NCBI GenBank assembly: GCA_008360975.2
Contig: CM039188.1
Location: 29,415,944 to 29,479,943 of the forward strand
Length of the DNA: 64,000 nt
Reading direction: 5' to 3'
From: Lichenostomus cassidix
Lineage: Eukaryota; Chordata; Aves; Passeriformes; Meliphagidae
Below the pieces are notes generated by a model, which was not told the origin of the DNA, searched no databases, and worked only from the letters and a program-made list of their open reading frames with translations. Positions 12,793 to 26,445 of this stretch are shown one piece after another. Each line of letters starts with the position of its first letter. The first letter of the stretch is position 1. A program made the translations under genes and the position numbers.

Positions 12793-13645
12793 AGATACTC
12801 TGTTAGTGTCACTTCCCCAGGAGTCCTTTTCTGGCAATCTGCTCACTCTTCAGACTATAATTGATTAATGGGTGGGCAAATGTCAGAGGCCATCTGAACA
12901 GAAGGGGGGGAGAGCCTGCCCTGTGGGTCCCAGTGTGCAAACAGGTTTTGCTCTGAGAAGGAGCAAAATGTTTTATCATGGGACAGAAAGGACACTGAGA
13001 GCTTTTCTGAACCTTTCCCCACCCTAAGGCAAGATCATTGACCCTTTTGCAATTCTTAATGATGTTTGTCTAGCCTGCTTTTGGAGATCTCCCACAAGGG
13101 AAAGCCCAGCCTTCCTCTGCCTTGTTATCCTTAGTGTTCCAAAGGTTTTGCTGACACCTATCTATATAACTAAAATATAAATCCATTAGTGCTTTTCTTG
13201 TGCATGATGGAAAACAGATTAGTTGCAATGAAACTTGAAGACTGCACTCCTGTCACTTGTTCAGTTCTCCTTTCTGACTAAACCACCTCAGAGCCTCCCA
13301 GACTCTGCTTTTCTGGGTCTCACTAGGAGTTATGTGAATACCACATTTATTCTTATTTTCTTATGAGAATGTCACAGAAACCATGTAAAAACTGGCACTA
13401 GAACTAAAGTATATGATAATTTCTTCCCTATGCACAAAGGCTGCTGTCCTGTCCCAGAAAGCACTTGGTTTGGATTGGCATACTTGTGATATGTCATACA
13501 ACATATGCTCTGTGCTATGTAGGATCCTATTGATTTTGTTATATTTCAGGTTCTTCCCTGGAATATATGCTTGAAACAGGATTTTGTTTCAGCATTTTTC
13601 CAGGAATTCATGTTAATTTGGCTGGACTATAATAAGCAAGGGGAA

Positions 13646-13695
13646 GGGGAAGGGGCTATAAGCCCCTTTTTCTTTTTGGGGAAGGGGCTATAAGC
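13646..13695. repeat. Duplicated 18-bp G-rich unit with hairpin
   Basis: GGGGAAGGGGCTATAAGC occurs at 13646-13663 and again at 13678-13695, an offset of 32 bp. The first copy also forms a stem, AAGGGGC / GCCCCTT with loop TATAA (13650-13668). Upstream, 13638-13655 is a (GGGGAA)-like run. It looks like a small segmental tandem duplication in a purine-rich tract. Confidence 0.85.
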
Positions 13696-16600
13696 ATAGG
13701 GGGCTGTTTTGTTATTTATTTTACTTACACTAAAACATTTGCACTGTGTTTTCCATGATGTTCGCACATGGAAACTAAGGAACAAGATAAACAAATTTGC
13801 ATTTTTTTAAAATTTAAATTTATAGGAATGCTCCCCTTGTACTTAGTGTGTCACAAAGACTACTCCTGAGTTACTATTTTCTAAAATGTAACTGTCACCT
13901 CTCTAAGACAACTACATTCTGTACTTGGGGTGCAGCTAATAAAGTATTGCTTAGGAATTCTGAAAAAAATCAATTCCAACTCCTTTTCAGCATCTAGAGC
14001 CATAGCTATGAATGTCTTGTAAGGTTTTTGTATGAGAGACATTTCCATGAGATGCAGGGGGAAACCACCACAACACATCTCTCCACAGAAGAGATAAGAA
14101 ACATGAAACATGTTTCAGAAGAGGAAAATTCCTGTCGATTAATGGGTTCTAAATGAGGAGCAAATTTTAAAGAAGTGAAATAAAGTGTATTTCTTTGGCA
14201 ATATTCATTGTTTCATCATCTATTTGGGTCTTTTCTATTACAAAGCACATGAAAAATATTTCCAGCCTGTGTTCCCAGGTAAGCTCTTTGTAACGACTTA
14301 TGATGATAATCTACCTAAGGGTGTCAATTACTGGGGAGAACAGGAGAGAATTCGAACAGATTTCAGACTCACTATGTTTGGCAGACTTATAAATAAGGTC
14401 TGTAATTTCTATGCACTTCTCCAACGCTCTTCTAAGCTTACCTAATAATAATATAATCTGTGATTTGAATGTCATGGCATCCTTCCCCAAAGCTAGTATG
14501 TCCTTTAATAAGAGGGGTAAGCAGATTAAATCCTGAAGGAAAATAAAAGATGCAAACTTGTGAACAGATTCAACAACTGTAAGCTCTGTAATGAAAATAT
14601 TAAGCACTAGACAACACTATCTAACAGCTTTGGTAAGACATAGTCTATGTTTCTTCAGGTGAAATTTATATTGTCTTTCCATAATCCCCTGTCAGTAACC
14701 TTGATAATTCTTGGGCTACTTTTTGTACTTGTGTTTTTTTCTTATGAATTGCAACAGTTGCTGTGGCAAATTGATTATGTGATTTACGTGAAGCAACTAG
14801 CCTACAATATAATAGCAGTTTGGTAAAATTCACAAACATCTATGGAGATCTCTGATTTCTTTTCTTGATTTTGGAAGACAAATGTGATTCCTCTGAATGA
14901 AGATGGAACAAGTGATAAGTACAGGACTTTGCTTTAAAGACTTATGGACCACACTAAGAAGCCCTAATATGACCAATTATTCAAGAATAAATATGGGGAG
15001 AAATTCTCTTCAGATGGTTTTTATCACCGTTGCCACTATGCTGAGGTTAGGTATATTCAGTAATAAGAATCTGGCTGCTACTTTTCCATATTTTTTTTGA
15101 ATGAAGAATAAAAATGAAAGAAAAAGTTATAACAACTGAAAAATCACCTATGTGATCAGGAAAAAAATATTTCCTATACAAGTTAATTTATTTGGACCAT
15201 TTAAAAGATCCTATCTTGCAAGTATTGAAGCATTCCACAAAACAAAAAGGCTTCTTCTCTTGGCTCAGAAACTTTAAGGCTGGAAGAGATTTTACTAATG
15301 ATTTCTTCTGGTTTTGCGAGAAATACTGAATAAGGTCTCCTATTGCCTTCTCCAGCTTTATAACTTCTTTGTACTGATTGCATATTTTTTTTGAAAGATA
15401 CTCAGTTTGGATCTAAGGAGGAAAAAATTGGGAAGTGCTTTTAATTCTAGACTGCATTTCTAACCTCACAAACCAGGCCTTGCAGTGTGGTTTTTTTGCA
15501 GTGCAGTTGCACAACAAGGAATAACTTTCCATAACGAAAAAACTCTCATCTTTTGAAATAAGTTCTCTTAACCTATTTAACTTCTTTGGATGCACCCCCA
15601 CCTGCACAGTAAACTACATATAGACCTTCTGAGTACATGGTACACAGTAAACAGACCCTCCCAGTCTCAGTATTTGTCACCATAAAGAACAGACCTATCT
15701 GAAGGTGAAGGATGGGGTACAGATGATGCCTTATTCCTAGTGGGGATAATAAGTGAAAAGAAAGCTCTTTCAGAACTTTTAGGTTTTGGAAGGATCTATG
15801 AAAGTTATTGAGGATTCTTTTTCTGCCTTAATGTTGTAGCACAAGTTTGGGAACATTAGGCATTGCCTACCAAAACATTACTTTAAAAGTTTATCATGAC
15901 AATCTTCTGGAGTAAAGGGAAGAGTTTTGGTCAATTTTATAGCAAATTTGGTCTAATTCTGCTGGGAAAAAAACTCCAAATCCTAGTATATTAACAGTGC
16001 TATACTGAAAGATAATTATAACTGTTATCAAATGGAGCTTTGATCTAGAAACAATTACAGGTTTACTGAAAATCATGAGAAACACTGTTCTTTTAAATAC
16101 AGCTGAAGAAACAGCTATATGTTCTCTTTTATACTGATAGTTCAAACAAAACTTTTGGTGTTGGGTTGCATGATAGAGACACATACTTAATCCCCTGAAA
16201 ACATTCTGAAAGACTGATGAGGAGACTGGTGAATCCATTCTTTTAAACTGCAATCATCTGAGCATGTGGGGGAAAGAGAGGGAGAAATTGTCAGCAAGAG
16301 AAGTAGGTGCAAGGATTGTCTGGGAAAGGAGCAGGGAGATAGGCTCCTTAGACAGTGAATTAATCAGAAAGGTGGGTTTACAGGTTTCTGATCAAGCAAA
16401 TTGCCTTCTGCTGATGGTCCTTTTGCCATTAGGAGGAGAAGATTTTGATGCCATCCCTGTGAATAAAGGAGACTGTGTGACAGCTGGGTGGGTTTGCTTT
16501 GTTTGCAAGGGAAGAATTCTGCTTGCTCATTTCAGCAGTGATCCACTGGGAGGAAGATGGTGTTACACAGAACTTCTCACCCCCTTTCAGACCATCATTC

Positions 16601-17257
16601 TGAGGCTGAGACCGCGAAGAAGTAAGGAATCCTGTTACCTGGCTGCACTAATGCTGGGTTATGGAAAGCTAATTTGAGAAGCACAGAGGCAGCATGTGCC
16701 TTTCCAAGAGAGTGTGAGATTATGGTGGGTACAATACCCCAGGTACGAATGTTGATATAATGCTTTAGGTGCCAAGCAATCCTGCTGCCTCTGCTCTTCA
16801 AGGAGGCATTGACTGTGCTTGCCTGTGTTCAGTTTTACTGGGAGTCTTTCAGCAACTTCACTTCTAATATGACTCAGATGATGCTGAGAGTTATCTCAAG
16901 ATCTGGGTTTTTTTGCTTGGTTGGCATTTGGAGTAAGAACTTCCTATACAGACTTTGCAATGGACAGTTCAGATAAACTGGGGTGTCAGCAACTTACTAA
17001 CAGGTCTTTCCTCTGCATTTTACACAAATTTACAAGCTTTATTTCTGCACCTGGCTTGCTGCTGTCAACCCTTCTCTCTTCTCTTTCTCCTCAGTAATGT
17101 CTCTTGCTGGTCCCTGTAACCCTGGGCAAGCAACAGATGCCTTACTCCTTGTTAACAAGAGCTAGCAAATGACATATTTTCCAAGTGAAGTCGGTGGAAA
17201 TCCCCTGTCAGCTGTGAATTGTACTATTTAAATTATACTGCTGTGCTGACAGATTCA

Positions 17258-17298
17258 GATTTGCTACTAACCATGATTGCATGATTTGCTACTAACCA
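17258..17298. repeat. 25-bp tandem duplication (two copies, second partial)
   Basis: GATTTGCTACTAACCA is present at 17258-17273 and exactly repeated at 17283-17298, with 9 bases between (TGATTGCAT). The 16 identical bases suggest a fairly recent slippage duplication. Confidence 0.9.
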
Positions 17299-20200
17299 AA
17301 AAAATCCAGGTATGGCAGAAAATTACTTCTTACAAGCAAAGCTTTACCTTGGAGCAACTATAGAGGAAGGCTTTTGGGTCTGTGAATTACAGATTTCAGT
17401 GGCATTTCACTTAATCTTTATGATTATCCATTTGCAGAAACTGTGAGTGGGTTCAAACTTTCCACATGGCCCATGAACTAACCAGATGAAGTTCTCATGG
17501 CTTATGTTTTGGCCTCTGCTTTTCCTTTATGGGTTTTTATGTAACAATTAGGCATCAGGTTCTTCCCACATGTCCAGATATTTCTCCTCAGGTGGAGGGG
17601 CAGCCCAGGGTGGTGGTTGCTGTTCATTGAGCGTGGCAGGGCCTAGGAAAGCTCTGGAAAGCCAAATTGGCACCCACAGCCTGGGGTTTTCAACACAAGT
17701 CATTAGTCTGAGTGCTTACCAGACAAGTGTTCCAACCTGTTGGCTTTGGGGCAGGAGACACCATATTCCTCTATAAAAACCCAGTATATTGGGAGATGTG
17801 TCTATCCACCCCTTTGCCATCAACTCATGGGTACATAATATCCTTAGGCCCTTTCTCTCCATACCAGAGGAGGTGGGAGCAGCCTAGCCAGGCCTAAAGG
17901 TGGGGATGAAGGAGGAACTTAGTAGGAGATTGTGGGTGCTGTCATGTTAGGTTTTGTCCTATAAGAACTGCAGTTAAAATCCACTACAAAACTGGAACCC
18001 TTTTCCAGCTGTATTATCCTGACCCTCACACCAGCAAGCTTGATCCCAGTTTTCCCACTGGCTTTAGTGTTCTTTGGAGCCTTCAGGCTCTGTCAGCTCT
18101 TGTAGCTGTCTGGGGAAAAGGCAGCACTAAGCCAGCCCCAGTGCCTGGCGTGTAGGCTGCCAAATTTAGTTTCTCAATACAGTGAGAGTGGAGTGGGGAG
18201 AAATAATTGTGCTCAGCCTGTGCAGTTGGGGTGTCCTGAGTGCTGCTCAGTGCTGGGAGTGCAGAGGCAGGCTCTGGCAGCTGCAGACCCTAGGTGGTCT
18301 GAATTGCTCATTACCCTCCTGAACTGCGGGGCGATAGCAGCCTCTTAATCTTGGGCGCTGCAGTTGGCAGTCAGAGTAGGGCCCTGATATCCTGCAGCTT
18401 AAGGAAAGGCTGCAAGAATGAAAAGTGGTATAAAGTAATCCACAAAGAGGGAATAGGAACAAATATTTAGGAATCAATCTTCTTTATTTCATAAGCGGTA
18501 TCCAGTAACCGAGAAGAGCTCAGCAGAAACTGACCATGGAAGAACCGGAGAAATGCTTAGGACTTGACCATAATTTAATTAGCTCTCAATAGCTTCCAGG
18601 AAAAAAAAATCTAAACCTGCATATATTTAAGATAAGCCTTTTGTTTCATTTGTAACCCACAAACTGACAAGGAATTTAGGTCCCTTCCCCCTTCTCAGAC
18701 TCCATCCTCTTTTTATTTTGCTCTCCATGTTACAGAGCTTGATTTTTTTCCCCTGCAGTACTTTTCTTTGACCTCATTCCCCCCTCCAAGTAACTCTATC
18801 CTGTGCTGCTATGTTCATGCCCAGCCAGAGCTTTACAGATGGCTTAATTATTTTCTTTTCTCAAAGAAAATTCAATCTGATCCCCAATACGCATAGGATA
18901 AAATAAAATGAATCAGCTGGGAAGCTGCATTATAAAGGGGGAGGGGTAAAAGAAGTTATGTAAAATTTCATGTCGCTGTCAGACTGTTTTCATAGAATTT
19001 GTGTTTGAGATTAAATTAAATCTCTAAAACTGCTTTGATAGCTTCATACTTAGGGTGAAATGAAGCAGATGCATTTTACCCCAATACCATGCTTCTCATC
19101 TCCCCTTGCAGAGAGAGAATGAGCTGCTTTGTGGAACAGTTCTATATACTTACAGTATTAAGCAATTCTTCTTTTCCCCTGGCATTGGTATTCTTTTATT
19201 CAATTTATCTGTACTATAGCTTGGATAATATTTACCAGATGTTAAATAAATAATTTAAGATAACAGAGTCCTGCATGACAGTTGTAGCATTTTGGGTCAC
19301 CTTTTTATTCAATTTTTTTTTTAAAAAAATCACTTCAGTTCAAGATTTCAATATAGTTCAACTCAGTGGTGACACTTAATACTTTTTCTTCTCCTTTAAT
19401 TTGAAAGTAGTGTTCCCCAAATAGTTCATTTGCCATATTGTTTTTATCTTTAACAAGATAAAATAGACGTAGTGGGTTTACTATTTCAGCCTGATGCCGA
19501 CAAATATGAAACCAAAGAATACGAAGAGCCAATGTTTTGTAAAAGCCAGTGTTATATAATGAAACCAAATGCACGGTTTGGAATTTAGAAAGAAATCCTA
19601 GTGTGAAGATAAAAGGACATGAAAGATAGTAAATGCTGAAATGATACACCACATAATGGTATACTGTCAAGAAAGAAAGATAACATGATAACTTACAGAG
19701 CCATCTCAAAGCCTACATAGGTACTTGACCTATAGTTTGCAAGGAAACAATCTTTTTGTTTCATCTGGCTCATATTAAAAATAGGAAAAACAAAACCCTT
19801 ATTTTTTTCCACTCTCACACATATGGTTCAAAATCCATGCAATTTTTAACTGTCTAAAATTCTTTTAAGCAATTTAAGACAGAAAGAATTATTAAATCAC
19901 TTTTCCATTTCATTTGATGAAAAACTGCACCGCCACCGTTGGTCTCTGTACTATCAATTTTAAAACTCGTAGGGCTCCAATTGGTCCTGCATGCAATCCA
20001 TCACAAGTGGCATCAGATTTGTATTGCCCAAGTTGGGGGCTGCTGAAGATAGAACTGAATAAAATCTAACACAATAAGTTAACTTCGAGCAACACTTAAA
20101 ATCCTTCCCTCCTCCAGCTCCTTCTGGGTTGTGAAATGTGATTGTTTCCCAATTCCTTCTCAAAGAGTTTTCAAAGCCTAACAAGCCTCACTGTCCTCAG

Positions 20201-23200
20201 TGCACCTGAACTCATGGGGCTGCTCTCCTCCTTACCTCTTCTCTGCAGGACTAAAAACGTTATCTAAGAAATTCATTTTTTTAATAAGAAGAGAAACAGA
20301 AACCTACCGACCCAAATAATCTGGTTTCCAGAAACGACAGGTTCAAATACCATTAGATTGAAGTCAACCTTTCATCTATCCTATGTACACAGTTTTAAAC
20401 AGCTGTGGTCTGCATATAAATGCTCACAGGTCTGCACTGCAGCTGAGAGTGCTGGAAAATCTTTGGTAATAAATTTTTTGATAGAAAATTTGGGTTCAGA
20501 ATAATTAAAATTCTTCTGGGTGTTTTCAATATTTTAGGAAGTATCCATGAAGCACAATAAAGGTTTCAGGTGATTCTTTCTACCAGCTATGTGGAATGTG
20601 TCCACGTCTGGCACCAAGATTTTAGTTTTCAGCTGGAAAAAACAGGTTTTTTTTGAAAGCCAAAAAATCTTTGTCTGGGGTTATCAATTAGCAATCTTTA
20701 ATCTTTAACATGACTACAGTTTTTTTAAAAAACAAAGCCTTATTTGTCCAGCAATTCAAGTCTATTGAACAGATGCTCTTGCAAGATGAACTTGTCCCAG
20801 TTTCCTTGGCTATGATGTTCTTTTTCACTGTAACAATTCAGGAGGATTTTTCTCAGCAGCACCACATTTTTTTTACCCTGTTATAGAACCTAGGTCTGCC
20901 AAATTTTATACTCTTATCTCCCACTCTTTACAATAGCAAAAACAACCATATAACTTTGTAGAGGACACTCTTGAGCTAGTAGCTAAAAGAAAAGGAAAGC
21001 CATGATTTCTGGAAACAGCTTTTCTACAGTGGGAGCTGAAGGTGCTCAAAGCCTTTTGAAGTCTTCATAGTTTACCTGTGAATCCCATTTCAAAGTGTTA
21101 TTAGTGACCCTACTACCAGAGAATACAAATCTGTACCCTAAAGAGGTGACTTGCTTTTTCACTGGGATCATTGCCAGGGAATAGATTCAGCACAATGCTG
21201 AATTTCAAGGGCTAAACAATAATGGGTAATTGCTCACTTAATTGAGAATTATGTGTTTAGCTGGAAAACACAATATCTGAAGCCCATTCACAGGTGTGCT
21301 TTGGTATTTTTGTGCAGATATTTCCTGCTGTGAGTTTCTGGCTGCTGCCTTGCCGTGCAGCTCAGGGTGCTTGGGAGGGAAGGAGTGCAGGAAGAGTTGC
21401 TCAGTGCTCATCGTTAAAGCAATTCAGGAAATAAAAGTGAGTGTCTCTCAGCACAATATATTCCTGGGAGCCTAATCTGAATGAGCAATTCATTGGCATG
21501 TTTCTATTTCCAGCAGGGGCTGTGCCAATTAAGAGGGCTGCATATAAACCCTTTTAGTGATGTACACTGGGAGGTAAAAATAATGATAAAATATGGATTT
21601 ATTTTTTTAGCTATTCCTTTAGTAATAGTAGGAATGGAGCCAAGTGAGCCTACTGCCCTCTCCTTTCACAGGCTGTTTCCATAAGTATCTGGCCAGCTAA
21701 GAGATAAATTCTCAACTGTAAGTGCTAGGAAACTTGCCTCTTACTTCTTGTGCATCCAGATGGGAAAATAAATGTTCTACTGCAGCCAAGATTTGTTATT
21801 GCACTTGGAGAATTAAGGAAAACCCTTGCATCTTTATAGTCAGTGTCTTTTTTGTTAAGCACCTATTGCTGGCTGTGAGAAGATCAGGAGATGCTGAATT
21901 ATTTTTCTCTACAGTGTTCAGTCCTTTTATTCTTTTAATATAAATATGGGGTGGGAAAGGAGGTACACCTGAGAGAGTCGAGCCTGAGAGTCTAGAGATT
22001 CTGCTGTTGAACCATGGAGGCAATAAAGAAAAGAGCTGAAAGGACCCCAGCGACTTTCAGAGATGAGGAACTTTGGGATCTTCTCTGCATCACTTCAGTC
22101 AGAGCTGTGAACCTCTGTTTTGTACATCCAGTTGTGGTTTTATGCTTTTTCCTTTACTGCCTCATGGCTGCAATGATGCCTTGACAGCAGCTCTGCTGTG
22201 AATCCATGAGCCTGCAAGGAAGGATTTCATCCACAAAGTGGAGAGAAGCTCCTGCGCTGGGAGGAGCAGGAATTTGTTCCCCACTGAGCAAGAGACAGGA
22301 GTTTAAAAGCCAACAACATTCCCATAAGAGGGTACATGGTACTTAGAGCTTTCCAAGGAGCTCATTCTGGGAGGCACCAATTGCTCCCAAGTCCCAGTGC
22401 CCCACTGTGCCATTCCCAGAGCTAGATTGCTGGGTGGTGGGCTCTGTGCAGATCCAGTATTATCATTCCCCAAGTCCAAGGCTCCCAGGAAAAAAGTGAA
22501 TGCATTTCCAATTTGTTGAAATATTTAAAGTTCTGGTCTTGTTTTTGCTGTGGTGCAAAATGAACCTGAGACTTTTGGAAATTTTTAGTTTAAGAAAAAC
22601 CAAACAGATGTTTTTCACACTACTTTAGTACAGTAAGTGACCCTCATTCAAAACCTTGCTCTAAAGACTTAATTTGAAGTTTCTTCTGCGTGAAGGCAGG
22701 TGCCAAACCACAAAACTCTTTGCTGTGTCTAGAAACAGGAGGGCAATAGAAAAGAGCAGAAAACATCTCTCATTCTCCGCCTCTCCTAGCAGGAGTTGTG
22801 TTAAAAAAAAAAAAATAGCCCTGGCCAGCTGGGATGTCACAAATGCTTTTGTAGATGCAAACCTGAAAACTAGGAGAGATCTTTGATGCTGGTGTGTATC
22901 ACAGATTAACTGGGAAGTGTGTTCCTTATAGCACTGAACAGGCCTGCCTTCAAAGTATTTAAAGAAACATTTTTTAAAAGTACCAAGAGAGCAAACAAAG
23001 TAGTCTTTGGATGACCTCTTATTTCTCTTGACTAGCAGTAGCATTCATTAATCTCCTGCATATGATAAAGTCAGCTGTTCAGCTGGCTCCCAGTAAACTA
23101 GACTCCTTTAATTGACAAAGCCTCTGCCATCTAAGAATTCAGTTCATTTTTTCATATCATGCTAAAAGACTAAATAAAATCCAATCTTCTGGAGCAATAT

Positions 23201-24421
23201 TGAGATATTACAACCAGATGAAGGGTGGGTGTCATAAGAGAACAGGCTGCTAGCAATATTCTCTAGGCTTCTTGCCATCAGCTTGGGTTAAAGTAGAGAA
23301 GCTGAGGTAAAAAGCAAAGCAGTTTTTATTCCTGCTGACATATTAAAAAAAAAAAGGTATAGAGGGCACTTCATCAAGTCCTTTTGTTATATGATTATTG
23401 ACCTGGGAGTTAAAGGTTTATTGTATTCCTTGCTTCCTAATACAACACTTGTTTCATCTTAGAAAATACTGAGCTTTATATAGTAAATATACAGGCTTTA
23501 AGATGAGAGAAAAGAAAAAAATTATTCAGATTTGTACTCAGATTAGATTCAAAATGTCCATGAATGTGTGTAATGGAAGGTGGAGATTTCATATTCCTCC
23601 CCTGCTAATTTCATCAGGAAAAGCCTGCATTATCTGTTCTGCTTTTCAGAGTGTGTCAGTCCTGCCTGGAAAAGCTTTTATTGTGTAATGGCAGAATGTT
23701 GTCCCTACTGTGCTGGGTTATTGAAATAAGAAGCAGAGTTACTCCAGTCAAACATACACGAACCCTTATACCAAACTGACAATAGCATTTGCAGTTCTCT
23801 TCAGCTGATGCAAAAACATTCACACCATGTGAAAGCTATAAGGCACTAAATGAGGAGCACATTTAAATTATGAGCTGCACTGAACAGCAACCTCACGAGC
23901 TGGCAGTGGCTGCAGAGGCTGGGCAAAGGTGGGACAGCTTACACTGCCCAGCAAAACCCACTGGAAAATGAATTTTTCCAGGTCAGTCCTGCAGCTGCAC
24001 GAAGCCATGGTTTGGGTGAGTGCTGAACACCCTCTGGCCATGGGGTCTGTATGATCACCAGAGCACACACACTATAGGGTGCAGCACGGCTCAGGGAACT
24101 GTTTTCCCTATTTATGAGTGCAGCGCCATGAATAACAGTCTAGTTTCTGTTGCTCTCCTCCCATTGTTATTCTGTTTTCTATTCTGCTCTTCCCCTCCCC
24201 ACAGCAGAGAGGGGACTTTCATAACACAAGATACCCAGGGAATACTGAAGCAATGGTAACTAAGGCACACCAGGGAAGTTGAGGGCAAACCCTGTACTGA
24301 TGGCTATGTGCAGCAGAAATATTCTGTATATTGTTAGTTCCATCTCATCCTGACCTTAATATTCCCTCCAGGGCTTTCTTCCCTGGCATACAGTGCAGCA
24401 AATACCTAGGGAATATTGTTG

Positions 24422-24440
24422 AAAAAAAAAAAAAAAAAAA
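24422..24440. repeat. Poly-A run (19)
   Basis: An uninterrupted 19-A run. The sequence immediately upstream was inspected for a retroposed transcript or SINE and none was recognised. Confidence 0.95.
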
Positions 24441-26284
24441 GGAGAGAAAATTATCTAGTTACCTAAGGCAACTGAAAAGTTTTAAAACTGCCCAGTGTTG
24501 TTGTGTTTCACAACTCCCATTTAGCAGACAATGCCTGTCTCTCAAAATATCCGCATGGAAATGTGGAGCCAACAGGGAAGTTGGAGTGCTCTGACTGTGT
24601 GTTCTGCCTGCATCCAATTAACAGCCAAACTATTTGAAAGGAAAGTGATCAAATGGAATGAATTCATTTAAAAAATATAAATGGGCATAATGTTTTTACA
24701 ATAGAGATTTATGTGTTTGCTGAAATGGGGCAGTTTCTAAGCTTTTGAGAGCAAAGCCCGTTCCCTTGGGAAAATAGAGTCTTACTTTTGTTTATTGTTT
24801 GTATTAGATTTGGGCCTTCTAGGCGCAGTGAGGGATATTTTGCCATGTGTTGTATAACAAGTCCTTCTCAGAAAGAACTGGAGCCCAAGTAGAAGACACA
24901 AAGCAGGGAGTTATGGCAGGCTACAAAGAAATAATGAGCTGCTCAACATGTTCAACTTAACGTCTCCAGCTTCACCTTCTGCCTTGAGCTCTGCTCTTCC
25001 TGCACTGCCCTCCAGCAGATGCCCCATCCAGTCTTTGAGAATGATGAGATCTTCAAAATACAATCACATTTCTTAATGCTGTAATAAATGACAAATGAGT
25101 TAGCAACGTCTCTGTTTGAAACAGCGTGATTCTTGTTGGCTTCAGGATACACTTGGTAGAGAAATTCATGTGTCATGGATGTGGTTTCAGGCTCTCTGCA
25201 AATTCAAACCAACGTTGCTGAGTTGGTTACATTTGGGCCACGTCTCCAAGGGTGGTTTTTATTTTTTTTTCCCTGGAACTGGAACATCTGTATTTTAAAT
25301 GAAAGGCTAAGCCTCAGGAAAATTAATTAAGAAGTTGAGTCTTTACAGCCAACTGCATTGTATGTGTGTTCCTCATGCCAGTTACAGATACTGTATCTGG
25401 CAATAATTTGCACTCTCAACAATTCTATTTAATTTTAATTTAGGAAAATGATTCTGTTTAGCTACTAAAGTCATAAAACCAGATTAAAACATCAATTCAA
25501 TGAAATACATTTAAGTGTGTATTTAATTTTATGCGTATGATTGTTTCTATTCACTTCCATTTCTATGTTTCAAACTAAGGAAATGCTTAAGCATTCTGAC
25601 ACTGATTCTGATTTGACTATAAATCTGATTCATGATTTTGGTACTGACAACAGGACCAATGGAATTTCATCAGCAGTGAATCTGACCCACTGCATTGAAA
25701 GAAGGTGAGAAAATCTTCAAAAGAATTCAAATAGACTCAAGACTTTCCAGTTCATTCAAAAGATTGCCCAACACATGCCCCTTAGCAAACTTCTCTTGAA
25801 CACTACTGTTCTTTTGCTTTGCCCTGTTTTCTTGTTTCATCCTGGCTGAAAGGATGACCCAGACATCTTTCTGCTTGTGACAGAAATAAAATATAATGGA
25901 AACCATAAGGGAATAAGGGATATTTAAACATTTACAGTCATGGACATATCACAATGGGGACAAGTCACACTTTGCTATGGAGAAATGGCAACTCACATGG
26001 AGCTATTCAGACAAAAATAAACCCCCCACTCTCTTCCAGATTTTCAGAACCTATTTTTCTTGAGGTAGTCTGCAAAACTCTAGCTTCAGTGATATTTCTT
26101 TCCATATCCTATATAGCTATTGGAGAATAAGTCATAATTAAATATGTATAATAGGAAAACATCATGATACATACATATTCAAGAGCAAATGTTAATTGAT
26201 GGGCATAAGGGAATTTCTAGTGCAGAATCTGACCCTCAGAGATGCTGTCTTTGAGAACTAGCTATCTAGATACTTATATTACTC

Positions 26285-26445
26285 CCAGCACTATGATATC
26301 TGGGGGCCTTGCAAACGTTAATGAACTTATCCTCACAACCACCTTGTGAGGCTGGGAAGTTTTAGCATCGACTTTAAGGGAGTACAACCAAGCCCTAGGC
26401 ATGCAGTAGCAGCCACAGAGGAGCTCAGAAGGAATCATGCTTGCT
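26285..26445 (-). repeat. MIR-like CORE-SINE, minus strand
   Basis: 'CACTATGATATCTGGGGGCC' (26290), 'TTATCCTCACAACCACCTTG' (26327) and 'GTGAGGCTGGGAAGTTTTAG' (26346) match, in order, the reverse complement of a MIR-like SINE 3' half as seen in sauropsids: tail 'gatactatggtgatggggg', then 'cctcacaggggtgttgtgagg', then the CORE. The remainder to about 26445 ('CACAGAGGAGCTCAGAAGGA') is consistent with the reversed 5' region. It is an old, immobile copy with approximate boundaries. The family name is by recognition; a related L2/CR1-tail SINE is an alternative. Confidence 0.75.

Larger units (their letters stand above)
13696..26284. other. Long unique non-coding stretch
   Basis: No gene or clear repeat family is recognised across about 12.6 kb. 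Landmarks: a 25-bp tandem duplication at 17258-17298, an A run at 22803-22815, a 19-A run at 24422-24440, and AT-rich patches such as 18870-19330. The segment near 15265-15320 ('AAGGCTGGAAGAGATTTTAC') faintly recalls a CR1 3' end but could not be extended. Open frames at 15894-16253 (119 codons, minus), 16264-16677 (137, plus), 19335-19709 (124, minus) and 22661-23044 (127, minus) have no recognisable domain. The last of these is partly an artefact of translating a homopolymer run. Confidence 0.55.

Noticed and set aside
15265..15320. CR1 3'-end-like 'AAGGCTGGAAGAGATTTTAC'
   Set aside because: Similarity fades within about 40 bases and no further CR1 blocks follow in order.
16264..16677. 137-codon plus-strand open frame with an AATAAA inside, considered as a gene or an LTR remnant
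   Set aside because: No protein family recognised, no TG...CA ends or target duplication found, and AATAAA is common in such DNA.
17095..17160. MIR-like 'AACCCTGGGCAAGCAACAG'
   Set aside because: A single short motif without the surrounding CORE; not enough to call a SINE.
22661..23044. 127-codon minus-strand open frame
   Set aside because: Runs through a homopolymer (A13 on the plus strand, read as Phe repeats) and shows no family resemblance.
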